Part shown: positions 9,535-17,904 of the stretch, one piece after another
Layout of the letters: every line of letters starts with the position of its first letter
Numbering within the stretch: the stretch's first letter is position 1
From: Ligilactobacillus aviarius
GTDB lineage: Bacteria; Bacillota; Bacilli; Lactobacillales; Lactobacillaceae
NCBI RefSeq assembly: GCF_001654615.1
Contig: NZ_LWUD01000002.1
Span: forward strand, 28,024 to 92,023
Length of the DNA stretch: 64,000 nucleotides
Direction of reading: 5' to 3'
Notes under the pieces: generated by a model
What the model was told of the DNA's origin: nothing
The model's input: the letters and a program-made list of their open reading frames with translations, nothing else
The model's database searches: none
Program-made: the position numbers and the translations under genes

Positions 9535-9601
9535 GCTTATAGTCCGATGTTTTACGGTATCGGGTAGAAACTTGCTAACCATATCATAGCGATTATATAA
9601 G
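9535..9601 (-). ncRNA. Purine riboswitch aptamer, guanine/xanthine type
   Basis: Reading the minus strand, P1 is formed by GCTTATA (plus 9595-9601) and TATAAGC (plus 9535-9541). Between them lie the conserved elements of the purine aptamer: TATAATCGC, ATATGG, GTTTCTACC, CCGTAAA and GGACTATAAG. The base in the specificity position (the C of GACTATA) is C, which in this family means guanine or hypoxanthine rather than adenine. It lies directly before xpt-pbuX, a classical context. Confidence 0.95.
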
Positions 9602-9628
9602 CAAAAAGTTAATTTAAATGTTAACTTT

Positions 9629-9656
9629 ATTATGAACGATTATTTTGAATTGTCAA
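9629..9656 (-). promoter_or_regulatory. Predicted xpt-pbuX promoter
   Basis: TTGACA (minus strand, 9651-9656) and CATAAT (9629-9634) with a 16-bp spacer, placing the start of transcription just before the riboswitch P1 stem. Confidence 0.65.
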
Positions 9657-9697
9657 ATAATGGTGAACAATTTAATGAACAAAAACTGATTTTGTTC

Positions 9698-9726
9698 TTG
9701 AAAATCACGGGAAGTTTCTATAAAAT
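9698..9726 (+). promoter_or_regulatory. Predicted guaC promoter
   Basis: TTGAAA (9698-9703) and TAAAAT (9721-9726) at 17 bp, about 40 bp before the guaC start and divergent from the xpt promoter. Confidence 0.55.
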
Positions 9727-9767
9727 AATCAATGGTCATTTTAAGAATTTTAAAGGGGAAAGCGAAA

Positions 9768-10751
9768 ATGGAAACCTTTGATTATGAAGATGTGCAATTA
9801 ATTCCAAACAAATGTATTTTAAAAAGCCGGAAAGAGGCGGATACCCGAATTAAATTCGGTCCCCGGACGTTCAAGTTACCGGTCGTTCCGGCAAACATGG
9901 CAAGCGTGATCGATGAAGATCTTGCTTTATGGTTGGCTCAAAACGGGTACTTTTATGTGATGCATCGGTTTGAACCGCAAACGCGGGCGGCGTTCGTGCA
10001 ACGGATGCACCAGCAAGACCAATACGCATCGATCTCAATTGGAATCAAAGATCGTGAATATCAATTAGTTGATCAATTAAAGGAAATGCATGAAGTTCCA
10101 GAGTATATCACGATCGATGTTGCGCATGGGCATTCCGATTATGTAATGAAAATGATCGATTATATCAAGAAGCAATTACCGGAAAGTTTTGTGATCGTGG
10201 GTAACATTGCGACGCCGCAGGCAGTGATCGACTTGGAAAGTGCCGGTGCTGATGCCACGAAGGTTGGAATCGGGCCGGGAAAGGCTTGCATTACCAAATT
10301 GAAAACTGGATTTGGAACGGGTGGTTGGCAATTAGCCGCGATCCAAGCATGCAGTGCGGTTGCTCATTGTCCAATCGTTGCGGATGGCGGCGTGCGGTAC
10401 AATGGCGACATTGCGAAGTCGATTCGGTTTGGCGCTTCGATGGTGATGATCGGATCAATGTTTGCCGGTCATTTGGAATCGCCGGGTGAAATCGTAACGA
10501 TCGACGGTCAAAAGTATAAAAAATATTGGGGTTCAGCCTCAGCCGTTCAAAAAAATGATGTGCATAACATTGAAGGTAAACAGTTATTGGTTCCGTATCG
10601 CGGCAAGATCAGTGACACGTTGCAAGCCATGCAGGAAGATCTGCAGTCGTCAATTTCATATGCTGGCGGCCGAAAGTTAACGGATCTTCGGAAAGTTGAT
10701 TATGTGATCGTTAAAAATTCAATTATAAATGGCGATCAATTAGGAGAATAA
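9768..10751 (+). CDS. guaC: GMP reductase
   Basis: Converts GMP to IMP with NADPH, allowing guanine nucleotides to be turned into adenine nucleotides. 327 residues, the family's usual size. An IMPDH/GMPR barrel is evident: [16 protein letters not shown] at the start, the active-site Cys in [11 protein letters not shown], and [10 protein letters not shown] before it. No CBS domains, which separates it from IMP dehydrogenase. ATG 9768 follows AAAGGGGAAAG; upstream in-frame ATGs lie over the promoter. It stands divergent from xpt-pbuX. Confidence 0.95.
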   Translation: METFDYEDVQLIPNKCILKSRKEADTRIKFGPRTFKLPVVPANMASVIDEDLALWLAQNGYFYVMHRFEPQTRAAFVQRMHQQDQYASISIGIKDREYQLVDQLKEMHEVPEYITIDVAHGHSDYVMKMIDYIKKQLPESFVIVGNIATPQAVIDLESAGADATKVGIGPGKACITKLKTGFGTGGWQLAAIQACSAVAHCPIVADGGVRYNGDIAKSIRFGASMVMIGSMFAGHLESPGEIVTIDGQKYKKYWGSASAVQKNDVHNIEGKQLLVPYRGKISDTLQAMQEDLQSSISYAGGRKLTDLRKVDYVIVKNSIINGDQLGE

Positions 10752-10756
10752 ATAAG

Positions 10757-10788
10757 GAAGGTTGCGGGCGCAACCTTCTTCTTTATTT
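10757..10788 (+). terminator. guaC terminator
   Basis: GAAGGTTGC (10757-10765) pairs with GCAACCTTC (10770-10778) over a GGGC loop, followed by a T-rich tract. Confidence 0.85.
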
Positions 10789-10916
10789 ATCGGGTTCCAA
10801 AACAAACGAGCTGTGTGGTGACGCGAAGCTAATGCGCAAACCTCCGAATCTATGCTGGTGCGATTCGTTCGCTTTGTTGCTTCCACCACGCTCGTTTTGG
10901 ACGTTTTGTCACACCT
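10789..10916 (+). repeat. ~125-bp palindromic intergenic repeat, copy A
   Basis: First of four copies (others at 44821, 49666 and, inverted, 63677). Outer arms CAAAAC/GTTTTG and AACGAGC/GCTCGTT enclose GTGGTG/CACCAC and CGAATC/GATTCG, giving one long imperfect hairpin. It fills the space between the guaC terminator and the 3' end of the convergent GntR gene. The inner arm differs from the other copies but still pairs. Confidence 0.85.
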
Positions 10917-10918
10917 TT

Positions 10919-11644
10919 TTATTGAATACTTACAAATGAATTGAATTTCATATATTCATAATGCAGCCGCATGCTTGAAAACTCAAACGGCGTTCCGTTA
11001 TCAAGGAAGAAGATGCCTTCCATGACGCCGACTGGTTGGGTTGGATCAAGCTTCAGCAGTTCTTGATCTTGCTGGGTTGACGGTTCGGCAAAAACCGACA
11101 TGAATGATTTTGAAACGGATTGTTTTAATTCACGGTGAACATAGTCGAAAATCGATTTTTCGAGAATGCTGCTGCTCAATTTCGGAAGCAGCTTGATCGG
11201 AATAAAGCCGGTTTCAATCATAAATGGCTGATCGTCAAAGAACCGCAACCGCTTGATCTGGTATACAAAGTCTTCGCTTTCAAGGAAGAGGTCGCGTTGG
11301 AGTTCAGCAGCGGGACGCACAACGTCGAAACTTAAAACTTTGACGCTGGGCTTTTCACCGTTTAATTGGAAGTTGTCTGAAATTCCAAGGTTTTTACCGG
11401 AGCCGTAATTAAAAACAGATTCATTTTTTAAATAAAGCGGATTGATGAATGTTCCGGACCCGCGTTTCTTGAAGATGATGCCGTCACTGGCCATCCGGCT
11501 GAGCGCCCGTTTGATCGAGCTGCGGCTTACATCGTATTTTTCAGCAAGGCTGCGTTCATCAGGCAATTTCATGTCTGGAAATTCATTATTAAAGATTTTC
11601 TTTTTTAAATCGGTGATAATTTGCTGGTAAATCAATTCAGCCAT
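10919..11644 (-). CDS. GntR family transcriptional regulator, HutC/UTRA subfamily
   Basis: DNA-binding regulator of 241 residues. An N-terminal winged helix (residues ~1-70, with LPDERSLAEKYDVSRSSIKRA) is followed by a UTRA ligand-binding domain (~90-235). UTRA proteins usually bind sugars, sugar phosphates or amino-acid derivatives. Start ATG follows AGAGGAGTTTAACC. It is divergent from galE across about 200 bp, so it may control galE or itself, but no clear operator pair was recognised. Ligand unknown. Confidence 0.85.
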   Translation of the reverse strand: MAELIYQQIITDLKKKIFNNEFPDMKLPDERSLAEKYDVSRSSIKRALSRMASDGIIFKKRGSGTFINPLYLKNESVFNYGSGKNLGISDNFQLNGEKPSVKVLSFDVVRPAAELQRDLFLESEDFVYQIKRLRFFDDQPFMIETGFIPIKLLPKLSSSILEKSIFDYVHRELKQSVSKSFMSVFAEPSTQQDQELLKLDPTQPVGVMEGIFFLDNGTPFEFSSMRLHYEYMKFNSFVSIQ

Positions 11645-11841
11645 GGTTAAACTCCTCTTGTATAGTGCTATTACCAGTTAAGCACATGGCCGCAAAGATG
11701 ACAAGTGAAATCTATAAAGGCAAATTAATGCATGAAAAATGTAAAAAGTGTATAATCCTTTTTAGGAAAATTTATTTCAATGAAGAAATAAGTTTTTAAT
11801 TACATAAGAATGTTAGAGATCAACTCTAATAGGAGGATATT

Positions 11842-12843
11842 ATGGCATCAGTATTAGTTGTAGGTGGAGCCGGATACATCGGTTCACATATGGTCGACCG
11901 TTTAATTGAAAATGGCGAAGATACAGTTGTCGTTGATAACTTATGCACAGGACACCGTGCAGCTGTTAGCGACAAAGCAAAATTCTATGAAGGCGATATT
12001 GCAGACAAAGACTTTATGCGGAAGGTATTCAAGGAAAACCCTGATATCGATACGGTAATTCACTTTGCTGCATACTCATTGGTTGGCGAATCAATGCACA
12101 AACCTTTGAAGTATTTTGATAACAACATTACAGGCTTGATCAAGCTTCTTGAAGTTATGAAAGAAGTTGGTGTAAAGAACTTAGTCTTCTCATCATCAGC
12201 TGCAACATATGGTATTCCAGATCACATGCCAATCAAGGAAACAGACCCACAAAACCCAATCAACCCTTACGGTGAAAGTAAATTAATGATGGAAAAGATC
12301 ATGAAGTGGGCTGACGAAGCATACGGCATCAAGTGGGTCGCATTACGTTACTTCAACGTTGCGGGTGCAAAGCCAGATGGCTCAATTGGTGAAGACCACG
12401 GTCCAGAAACCCACTTAGTTCCAATTATTTTACAAGTTGCTCAAGGCAAGCGCGACAAGCTTCAAATCTACGGTGACGACTACAATACTCCAGATGGAAC
12501 AAACATCCGGGATTATGTTCACCCATACGATTTGGCCGACGCTCACATCTTAGCAATGAACTACTTGCGTGATGGCAATCCATCAGATGCATTCAACTTG
12601 GGTTCATCAACTGGATTCTCAAACTTAGAAATGTTGAAGGCTGCACGTGAAGTTACAGGAAAAGAAATTCCTGCAGAAATTGCCGGCCGGCGTGGCGGAG
12701 ACCCAGACTCATTGGTTGCTGCTTCAGACAAGGCCCGCAAGATCTTAGGCTGGGAACCAAAATATGATGATGTTCACAGTTTGATTGAAACTGCATGGGC
12801 ATGGCACTCAAAGCATCCAAATGGCTTTGATGATAAAGACTAA
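11842..12843 (+). CDS. galE: UDP-glucose 4-epimerase
   Basis: Interconverts UDP-glucose and UDP-galactose (Leloir pathway; also supplies UDP-Gal for cell-wall and exopolysaccharide sugars). 333 residues; NAD-binding GGAGYIGSH at the N-terminus, catalytic SSSAATYG and YGESK (Tyr-x-x-x-Lys). Start ATG follows AGGAGGATATT. Codon use is strongly biased toward a few codons compared with neighbours, suggesting high expression. The leader holds two small hairpins, one of them TTAGAG-atcaa-CTCTAA just before the ribosome binding site. It ends in its own terminator. Confidence 0.95.
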   Translation: MASVLVVGGAGYIGSHMVDRLIENGEDTVVVDNLCTGHRAAVSDKAKFYEGDIADKDFMRKVFKENPDIDTVIHFAAYSLVGESMHKPLKYFDNNITGLIKLLEVMKEVGVKNLVFSSSAATYGIPDHMPIKETDPQNPINPYGESKLMMEKIMKWADEAYGIKWVALRYFNVAGAKPDGSIGEDHGPETHLVPIILQVAQGKRDKLQIYGDDYNTPDGTNIRDYVHPYDLADAHILAMNYLRDGNPSDAFNLGSSTGFSNLEMLKAAREVTGKEIPAEIAGRRGGDPDSLVAASDKARKILGWEPKYDDVHSLIETAWAWHSKHPNGFDDKD

Positions 12844-12859
12844 TTAGAAGTGATTTTAG

Positions 12860-12895
12860 ACGTGAAATGGTTTGAATTCCATTTCACGTTTTTTA
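12860..12895 (+). terminator. galE terminator
   Basis: ACGTGAAATGG (12860-12870) pairs with CCATTTCACGT (12879-12889) followed by a T-run. Confidence 0.9.
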
Positions 12896-12919
12896 ATTTA
12901 AAATAATGAATGATAACGC

Positions 12920-12960
12920 TTTACTCTAATTAGAGATATGAGATAATGAAAGCGTAGAAC
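12920..12960 (+). promoter_or_regulatory. Candidate galM promoter with palindrome and cre-like site
   Basis: TTTACT (12920-12925) and GATAAT (12942-12947) are spaced 16 bp. The spacer contains the perfect 12-bp palindrome CTCTAATTAGAG (12924-12935). ATGAAAGCGTAGAAC (12946-12960) resembles a catabolite-response element but lacks its last conserved bases. Pattern match only. Confidence 0.35.
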
Positions 12961-12990
12961 GATACTACTTAATTACAGGAGATCAAAAAA

Positions 12991-14043
12991 ATGGACATTT
13001 TACAACATACATTTGGACGTTATCAGAATGAAAAGGTTACGGAAATTACGTTAGTTAATGACAATGGGGTTGAAGTGTCATGTCTGACGATGGGCGCAAT
13101 TTGGCATCGCTTTGCGGTTCCGGAAGACGATGGGACGAAGAAGAATCTTTTGCTGAGTTTTGACGGAATTGACGGCTATTATTCAAATAATCAAAATATT
13201 TGCAAGTCGATCGGTCGGGTCGCTGGCCGAATCAAGGGCGCTTCATATGATTTGAACGGTAAGCATTATCAATTACCGGCAAATGAAAATGGCAATACAT
13301 TGCACGGCGGTCCAAACGGTTTTTCAACGTTGAACTGGAATTATTCAACTTCAATTTCGAAAAATGGGATCAGCGTTATTTTTCAACGGAAGATCGATGA
13401 AGAAATGGACGGCTTTCCAGGCAATATCTTGGCAACGATCATTTATACGTTGAACAACAATAACCGGGTAACGATCGCATACAGTGCAATGAACGGCAAG
13501 GAAGATACGCTCTTCAATCCAACATGCCACGCATACTTCAACTTAAGCGATCGGCGCGATTTAACAACGCATGAAATGCAGATCAACAGTACCGGAATTT
13601 TGGATGTCAATGATCAAATGATTCCAACCGGCGAAGTTGTTCCTGTTGCAAATACACCATATGACTTTCGCGATTTCAGCAACGTTGCTTTAGCAGTCGG
13701 CAAGGTCCATGGCCTTGATACGGCATATGTTGTAAACGGTCCTGGTCAAGGAACGAAACCAGTTGCAGTTTTACGTGACCGGGAAAGCGGCCGCCAGATC
13801 ACGGTCAACTCCGACCGGAATGGGTTAGTGGTTTATACTCCGGAAGAAATTGCGGACCAAAACATGTCATTCAGCCGCGATCATGGCGAACCAGCTAACA
13901 AGAACGAAGGAATCGCGCTTGAATGTCAAATGTTGCCGGATGCAATTCACCAAGATAATTTTGGCGATATTGTTTTGCCGCGGTATAGCAAGCAAACATA
14001 CCGGTTCTCATTTACCTATGACCGGATCAAAAATGAAGATTAA
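12991..14043 (+). CDS. galM: Aldose 1-epimerase (galactose mutarotase)
   Basis: Interconverts the alpha and beta anomers of galactose and glucose, feeding the Leloir pathway. 350 residues, the usual length. Family motifs include NTLHGGPNGFS and the catalytic His region NPTCHAYFNLS; a late Glu in NEGIALECQ fits the catalytic base. ATG follows CAGGAGATC. It lies 148 bp after galE with a terminator and promoter between them, so it is a separate unit next to galE. A HAD phosphatase follows after 14 bp. Confidence 0.92.
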   Translation: MDILQHTFGRYQNEKVTEITLVNDNGVEVSCLTMGAIWHRFAVPEDDGTKKNLLLSFDGIDGYYSNNQNICKSIGRVAGRIKGASYDLNGKHYQLPANENGNTLHGGPNGFSTLNWNYSTSISKNGISVIFQRKIDEEMDGFPGNILATIIYTLNNNNRVTIAYSAMNGKEDTLFNPTCHAYFNLSDRRDLTTHEMQINSTGILDVNDQMIPTGEVVPVANTPYDFRDFSNVALAVGKVHGLDTAYVVNGPGQGTKPVAVLRDRESGRQITVNSDRNGLVVYTPEEIADQNMSFSRDHGEPANKNEGIALECQMLPDAIHQDNFGDIVLPRYSKQTYRFSFTYDRIKNED

Positions 14044-14057
14044 TGGAGTAAATTAAA

Positions 14058-14705
14058 ATGCAGAATTTCTTATTTGACTTTGACGGAACGATTGCGGACT
14101 CTGGTGACGCGGCTGCCCTTGCGACCCAGGCATGCTTTAAGGACTTTGATCTTAAAGTTCCCTCAGCCGAAACGGTACGGTATTACATGGGAGTTCCGAT
14201 CGAAACCTTTATTCCGGAATTAGTTGAAAAACAGGGCAAGCATTATTCAGCTGAGCAATTCGAAGCAATGTATGATAGCTTCCGCCGGCACTATGGCGAG
14301 ATCGAACAGGAAACAACGACCTTGTTCCCGCAGATGAAGGACACACTGACTGCACTGAAGAATGCCGGCAAGAAGCTCTTCATCGTTTCAAGCAAGGCTT
14401 CGGCCTCGCTCAAACGAAATTTGAAGGCGCTTGGAATTGCGGATTTGTTCGATGATCTGATCGGGTCTGATCAGGTTGATCATTATAAGCCGGCTCCGGA
14501 TGGGGTTTTGATGGTGATTGAAAAGTATCATCTGGATAAGAATGAATCGGTGATGATCGGCGATGCCAAGTATGACCTTCAAATGGGCAAGGCCGCCGGC
14601 GTGAAAACATGCGGCTGCTTGTGGGATACGTTTGACGCGCAGTTATTAAAAGCCGAAAATCCGGACTTTCTTTTAGAAAAGCCCGCTGAACTATTGAATA
14701 TTTAA
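14058..14705 (+). CDS. HAD family phosphatase (phosphoglycolate phosphatase-like)
   Basis: Haloacid dehalogenase-type phosphatase of 215 residues. Motif I is DFDGTIADS at residues 7-15, motif II the Ser in IVSSKAS, motif III the Lys in DHYKPAP and motif IV MIGDAKYD. The helical C1 cap lies between motifs I and II, as in the Gph/PgmB group. It follows galM by 14 bp and is likely co-transcribed. The substrate (phosphoglycolate, a sugar phosphate or PPi) cannot be decided from sequence. Confidence 0.8.
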   Translation: MQNFLFDFDGTIADSGDAAALATQACFKDFDLKVPSAETVRYYMGVPIETFIPELVEKQGKHYSAEQFEAMYDSFRRHYGEIEQETTTLFPQMKDTLTALKNAGKKLFIVSSKASASLKRNLKALGIADLFDDLIGSDQVDHYKPAPDGVLMVIEKYHLDKNESVMIGDAKYDLQMGKAAGVKTCGCLWDTFDAQLLKAENPDFLLEKPAELLNI

Positions 14706-14708
14706 GTG

Positions 14709-14754
14709 AAAGGTGTAATGAGCCAGGGATAAAGCGTGGTTTCATTACACCTTT
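14709..14754 (+). terminator. Hairpin after the HAD gene, probable terminator
   Basis: AAAGGTGTAATGA (14709-14721) pairs with TCATTACACCTTT (14742-14754), a 13-bp stem. The following T-tract is short, so termination may be partial. A TATAAT box (14759-14764) for the next gene follows. Confidence 0.6.
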
Positions 14755-14805
14755 AATGTATAATTAAATTATTGTGAACTAACAGATGGAAAGGGAAAAG
14801 AATTA

Positions 14806-15876
14806 ATGAGTTTATGGCAACGCTTTTTGAATAATACGCGGTTACGGCGGTTTGTGATTCTGCTGTTTTTGATTGGAATTTTATTTGCATTCCACAAGAT
14901 GATCAGTATTATTCTGTTGACGTTTATTTTTTCATTTTTGATCATCCGGTTGATCAACTGGATTCAAAAGCGGGTCAAGATTCCGTCACCGGTGATCGTG
15001 GTCGGGGTGTATCTGTTGCTGATCCTGTTATTTGTGGCGGCAGTCACGACCTATGTTCCAAAGTTGATCGTTCAGTCGGAAAACATGATTCATTCAATTT
15101 TGCATTTTTACAAGCATTTACCGGAAGGGGCCGGTGAAATCGCAACGTACGTTTCAGCCTACATCAAGCACAGCGACTTTAGCCAGCAGCTGAAAGGCGG
15201 AATGACGGTTATTTTTGGCTATATCAGCAAGGCCGGCTCAATGGGCTTTACGTTCGTGATGTCATTGCTATTGAGTTTCTTCTTTACGGTCGAAAAGGAT
15301 ACGACGTTTAAATTCTCACGCAGTTTCTTGGAAGGACCGTACTCATGGATTTTCAAAGACATTTATCACTTTGCGAAGATCTTTACCAACACATTTGGGG
15401 TCGTGTTAGAAGCGCAATTTTTAATTGCGATCGTGAACACGATTCTGACGTGCATTGGGCTGGCAATCATTGGCGTTCCGCAAATTGCCAGTTTAGCTGT
15501 GATGATTTTTGTGTTAAGCTTGATACCAGTTGCGGGGGTCATCGTTTCGACGATCCCAATGTCGTTTGTTGCGTATACGGATGGCGGATTCCGCGATGTC
15601 GTTTACGTCCTGATCATGTTGTTGGTCATTCATGCGATCGAAGCCTACATTTTGAATCCGAAGTTCATGTCAAGCCGCACCGAACTGCCGATTTTTTACA
15701 CCTTTGTTGTGTTATTTGTTTCAGAACGGCTTTTCGGAACATGGGGCTTGATCGTCGGAATTCCGATTTTCACTTTCTTATTGAATGTGTTGGAGATCGA
15801 ACCGCATCCGGGCCGGCATCAGAAATTGCATCGGAAAGTGCAACAGCGGCGCAAGAAAGGTGAGAGCAATGAATAA
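14806..15876 (+). CDS. AI-2E family transporter (PerM/UPF0118)
   Basis: Polytopic membrane protein of 356 residues with two N-terminal hydrophobic segments, a soluble section and further segments, as in the AI-2E/PerM family. Characteristic pieces are LSLIPVAGVIVSTIP and the C-terminal GTWGLIVGIPIF. Members have been linked to export of autoinducer-2 or to sodium/proton exchange; which applies is unknown. The C-terminus is Arg/Lys/His-rich. Its stop overlaps the next start by 8 bp (ATGAATAA), so translation is coupled with the C-S lyase gene. Confidence 0.8.
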   Translation: MSLWQRFLNNTRLRRFVILLFLIGILFAFHKMISIILLTFIFSFLIIRLINWIQKRVKIPSPVIVVGVYLLLILLFVAAVTTYVPKLIVQSENMIHSILHFYKHLPEGAGEIATYVSAYIKHSDFSQQLKGGMTVIFGYISKAGSMGFTFVMSLLLSFFFTVEKDTTFKFSRSFLEGPYSWIFKDIYHFAKIFTNTFGVVLEAQFLIAIVNTILTCIGLAIIGVPQIASLAVMIFVLSLIPVAGVIVSTIPMSFVAYTDGGFRDVVYVLIMLLVIHAIEAYILNPKFMSSRTELPIFYTFVVLFVSERLFGTWGLIVGIPIFTFLLNVLEIEPHPGRHQKLHRKVQQRRKKGESNE

Positions 15877-17059
15877 GGAAGATTTTGTAAAACAATATGC
15901 GGTTGAACGCCAAAATACGAATTCGGTAAAGTGGGACGGCATGCAAGCCAAGTTCGGTGAAAATGACCTGTTGCCAATGTGGGTTGCCGATATGGAATTT
16001 AAGACGCCGGAAGCAGTCCGGGAAGCGTTGCGTGCCCGGATCGATGAAGGCGCATTTGGCTATTCGTTTACGCCGGATTCATACTATGATGCTTACTTTA
16101 CATGGCAAAAGGAACGGTACGGAATTGAATTGCACAAGGAATGGGTGCGGTTTAATCCCAACGTGGTGCAATCATTAAGCAACCTGGTTCAGTTATTAAC
16201 GAAGTCCGAGGATGCCGTGATGGTTTTGCAACCCGTTTATTTTCCGTTTATGGATGTGGTCGAAAAGAATGATCGCAAGTTAGTTGTTTCAAATTTGATC
16301 GATAATCACGGCCATTACGAACTTGATCTGGATGATATGCGGCAAAAAATGATCGATAATCAAGTCCGGCTGATGATTTTCTGCAATCCGCATAATCCGG
16401 TCGGACGCGTATGGTCAGTCCAAGAGCTTGAAGATGTCCTGGAACTTTGCCGTCAGGAACAAGTATTAGTGATCTCAGATGAAATTCACCATGATTTAAT
16501 AATCGATGGCAGTCAATTTACATCAATGTTGAACATTAAGGACGGTTTTTACCGCGATAACTTGGTTGTTGTTGATTCACCGTCGAAGACCTTTAACTTG
16601 GCATCATTGTGGAACAGCCATGTAATTATTCCTAATCCGCAAATTATGATGCGCTATGACGCATATCAGGAACGGATGAAGAATCCAGGCGGCAGTTTGT
16701 TAGGGCAGGTTGCGGGTGAAGCCGCATATCGGCATGGCACCGAATGGCTCGAAGGATTGCTTGAAACGATTGCGGATAACTATCATTATGTGCGTGATGA
16801 GTTGAAGAAGGAGCTTCCAGAAGCCGTGATTTCGCCGCTTGAAGGAACGTATCTTGCGTGGATCGATCTTTCACAGCTTGTTGCCAATGAAGACCTGCAA
16901 ACCGTCATTCAGGATAAAGCAAAGTTGGCCGTTGATTTTGGCGACTGGTTCGGTGAAGCGGGTAAGGGACACATCCGCTTTAACTTAGCGACGACGCCGG
17001 CCAATGTCCACCAGGCAACGAAGCAGTTAATTCAAGCCGTTCGGGCATATCAGGAATAA
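15869..17059 (+). CDS. PatB/MalY-type cystathionine beta-lyase (C-S lyase)
   Basis: PLP enzyme of fold type I, 396 residues. The PLP lysine lies in DSPSKTFNLASLW; MWVADMEF near the N-terminus, FCNPHNPVGRVW and ISDEIHHDLI are diagnostic of the MalY/PatB group. These enzymes cleave cystathionine or cysteine-related C-S bonds and release volatile thiols in lactobacilli; some also have aminotransferase or regulatory roles. ATG 15869 (GAAAGGTGAGAGCA upstream) overlaps the preceding gene; a longer in-frame start was rejected because it lies deep inside that gene. Confidence 0.88.
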   Translation: MNKEDFVKQYAVERQNTNSVKWDGMQAKFGENDLLPMWVADMEFKTPEAVREALRARIDEGAFGYSFTPDSYYDAYFTWQKERYGIELHKEWVRFNPNVVQSLSNLVQLLTKSEDAVMVLQPVYFPFMDVVEKNDRKLVVSNLIDNHGHYELDLDDMRQKMIDNQVRLMIFCNPHNPVGRVWSVQELEDVLELCRQEQVLVISDEIHHDLIIDGSQFTSMLNIKDGFYRDNLVVVDSPSKTFNLASLWNSHVIIPNPQIMMRYDAYQERMKNPGGSLLGQVAGEAAYRHGTEWLEGLLETIADNYHYVRDELKKELPEAVISPLEGTYLAWIDLSQLVANEDLQTVIQDKAKLAVDFGDWFGEAGKGHIRFNLATTPANVHQATKQLIQAVRAYQE

Positions 17060-17088
17060 TTTGTTAAAGAGACTATTAATTTTTAATG

Positions 17089-17116
17089 ATTCAGTGTAAA
17101 ATATTCAGTGTAATAT
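17089..17116 (+). repeat. Tandem 14-bp repeat in the gpmA promoter region
   Basis: ATTCAGTGTAAAAT (17089-17102) is directly followed by ATTCAGTGTAATAT (17103-17116), one mismatch. Each unit contains a -10-like element (TAAAAT, TAATAT), about 27-50 bp before the gpmA start. Confidence 0.7.
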
Positions 17117-17142
17117 CTTAATTCAAGAAAGAGGTTACGAAT

Positions 17143-17829
17143 ATGTCAAAATTAGTATTCATCCGTCACGGACAAAGTGAATGGAACTTAAAGAACCTTT
17201 TCACTGGTTGGACAGACGTTAACTTAAGTGAAAATGGGGTTGCAGAAGCTAAGGAAGCTGGTCGCAAACTTAAAGATGCCGGCATCCAATTAGACCAAGC
17301 ATACACATCAGTTTTAAAGCGTGCCATCATGACATTGCACTACGCTTTGGAAGAATCAGACCAATTATGGATTCCAGAAGTTAAGTCATGGCGCTTAAAC
17401 GAACGTCACTATGGTGACTTGCAAGGCCAAAACAAGGCAGAAGCTGCTGAAAAATTTGGTGAAGAACAAGTTCACATCTGGCGTCGTTCATATGACGTTT
17501 TACCTCCAATGTTAAGTGAAGATGATCCTCGCTCAGCTGCTCAAGATCGTCGTTACGCAAACTTGGATCCAAACGTTATCCCTGGCGGTGAAAACTTGAA
17601 AGTTACACTTGAACGTGTAATGCCATTCTGGGAAGACCACATTGCTCCAGACTTGTTAGCTGGCAAGAACGTAATCGTTGCTGCTCACGGTAACTCATTA
17701 CGTGCTTTGACAAAATATCTTGAAGGTATTTCAGATGATGACATCATCAACTTGGAAATCCCAACAGGTCAACCAATCGTTTACGATTTAGACGAAAACT
17801 TGAAAGTTGTTGACAAGAAGCAACTTTAA
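17143..17829 (+). CDS. gpmA: 2,3-bisphosphoglycerate-dependent phosphoglycerate mutase
   Basis: Glycolytic enzyme interconverting 3- and 2-phosphoglycerate. 228 residues. The phosphohistidine motif [10 protein letters not shown] (His 9), ERHYGDLQG and the second catalytic His in [10 protein letters not shown] are all present. Codon choice is strongly biased (CGT, GGT, GAA, AAC), typical of highly expressed glycolytic genes and unlike the neighbours. ATG follows AAGAGGTTACGA. It is monocistronic, ending in a hairpin terminator. Confidence 0.97.
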   Translation: MSKLVFIRHGQSEWNLKNLFTGWTDVNLSENGVAEAKEAGRKLKDAGIQLDQAYTSVLKRAIMTLHYALEESDQLWIPEVKSWRLNERHYGDLQGQNKAEAAEKFGEEQVHIWRRSYDVLPPMLSEDDPRSAAQDRRYANLDPNVIPGGENLKVTLERVMPFWEDHIAPDLLAGKNVIVAAHGNSLRALTKYLEGISDDDIINLEIPTGQPIVYDLDENLKVVDKKQL

Positions 17830-17850
17830 TTTGAAGTTGATTGAAATGAA

Positions 17851-17880
17851 AAGATGCGCTGCGGCGTATCTTTTTTATTT
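17851..17880 (+). terminator. gpmA terminator
   Basis: AAGAT-g-CGC pairs with GCG-t-ATCTT over a TGCG loop (17851-17872), followed by TTTTATTT. Confidence 0.8.
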
Positions 17881-17904
17881 ACCTTAATTAAGGCGGAGGA
17901 AGAA

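Noticed and set aside
15345..15863. A 172-codon forward frame inside the AI-2E family gene
   Set aside because: It lies wholly within a clearly homologous membrane protein gene in another frame, is rich in Cys/His/Arg as shadow frames usually are, and lacks a ribosome binding site.
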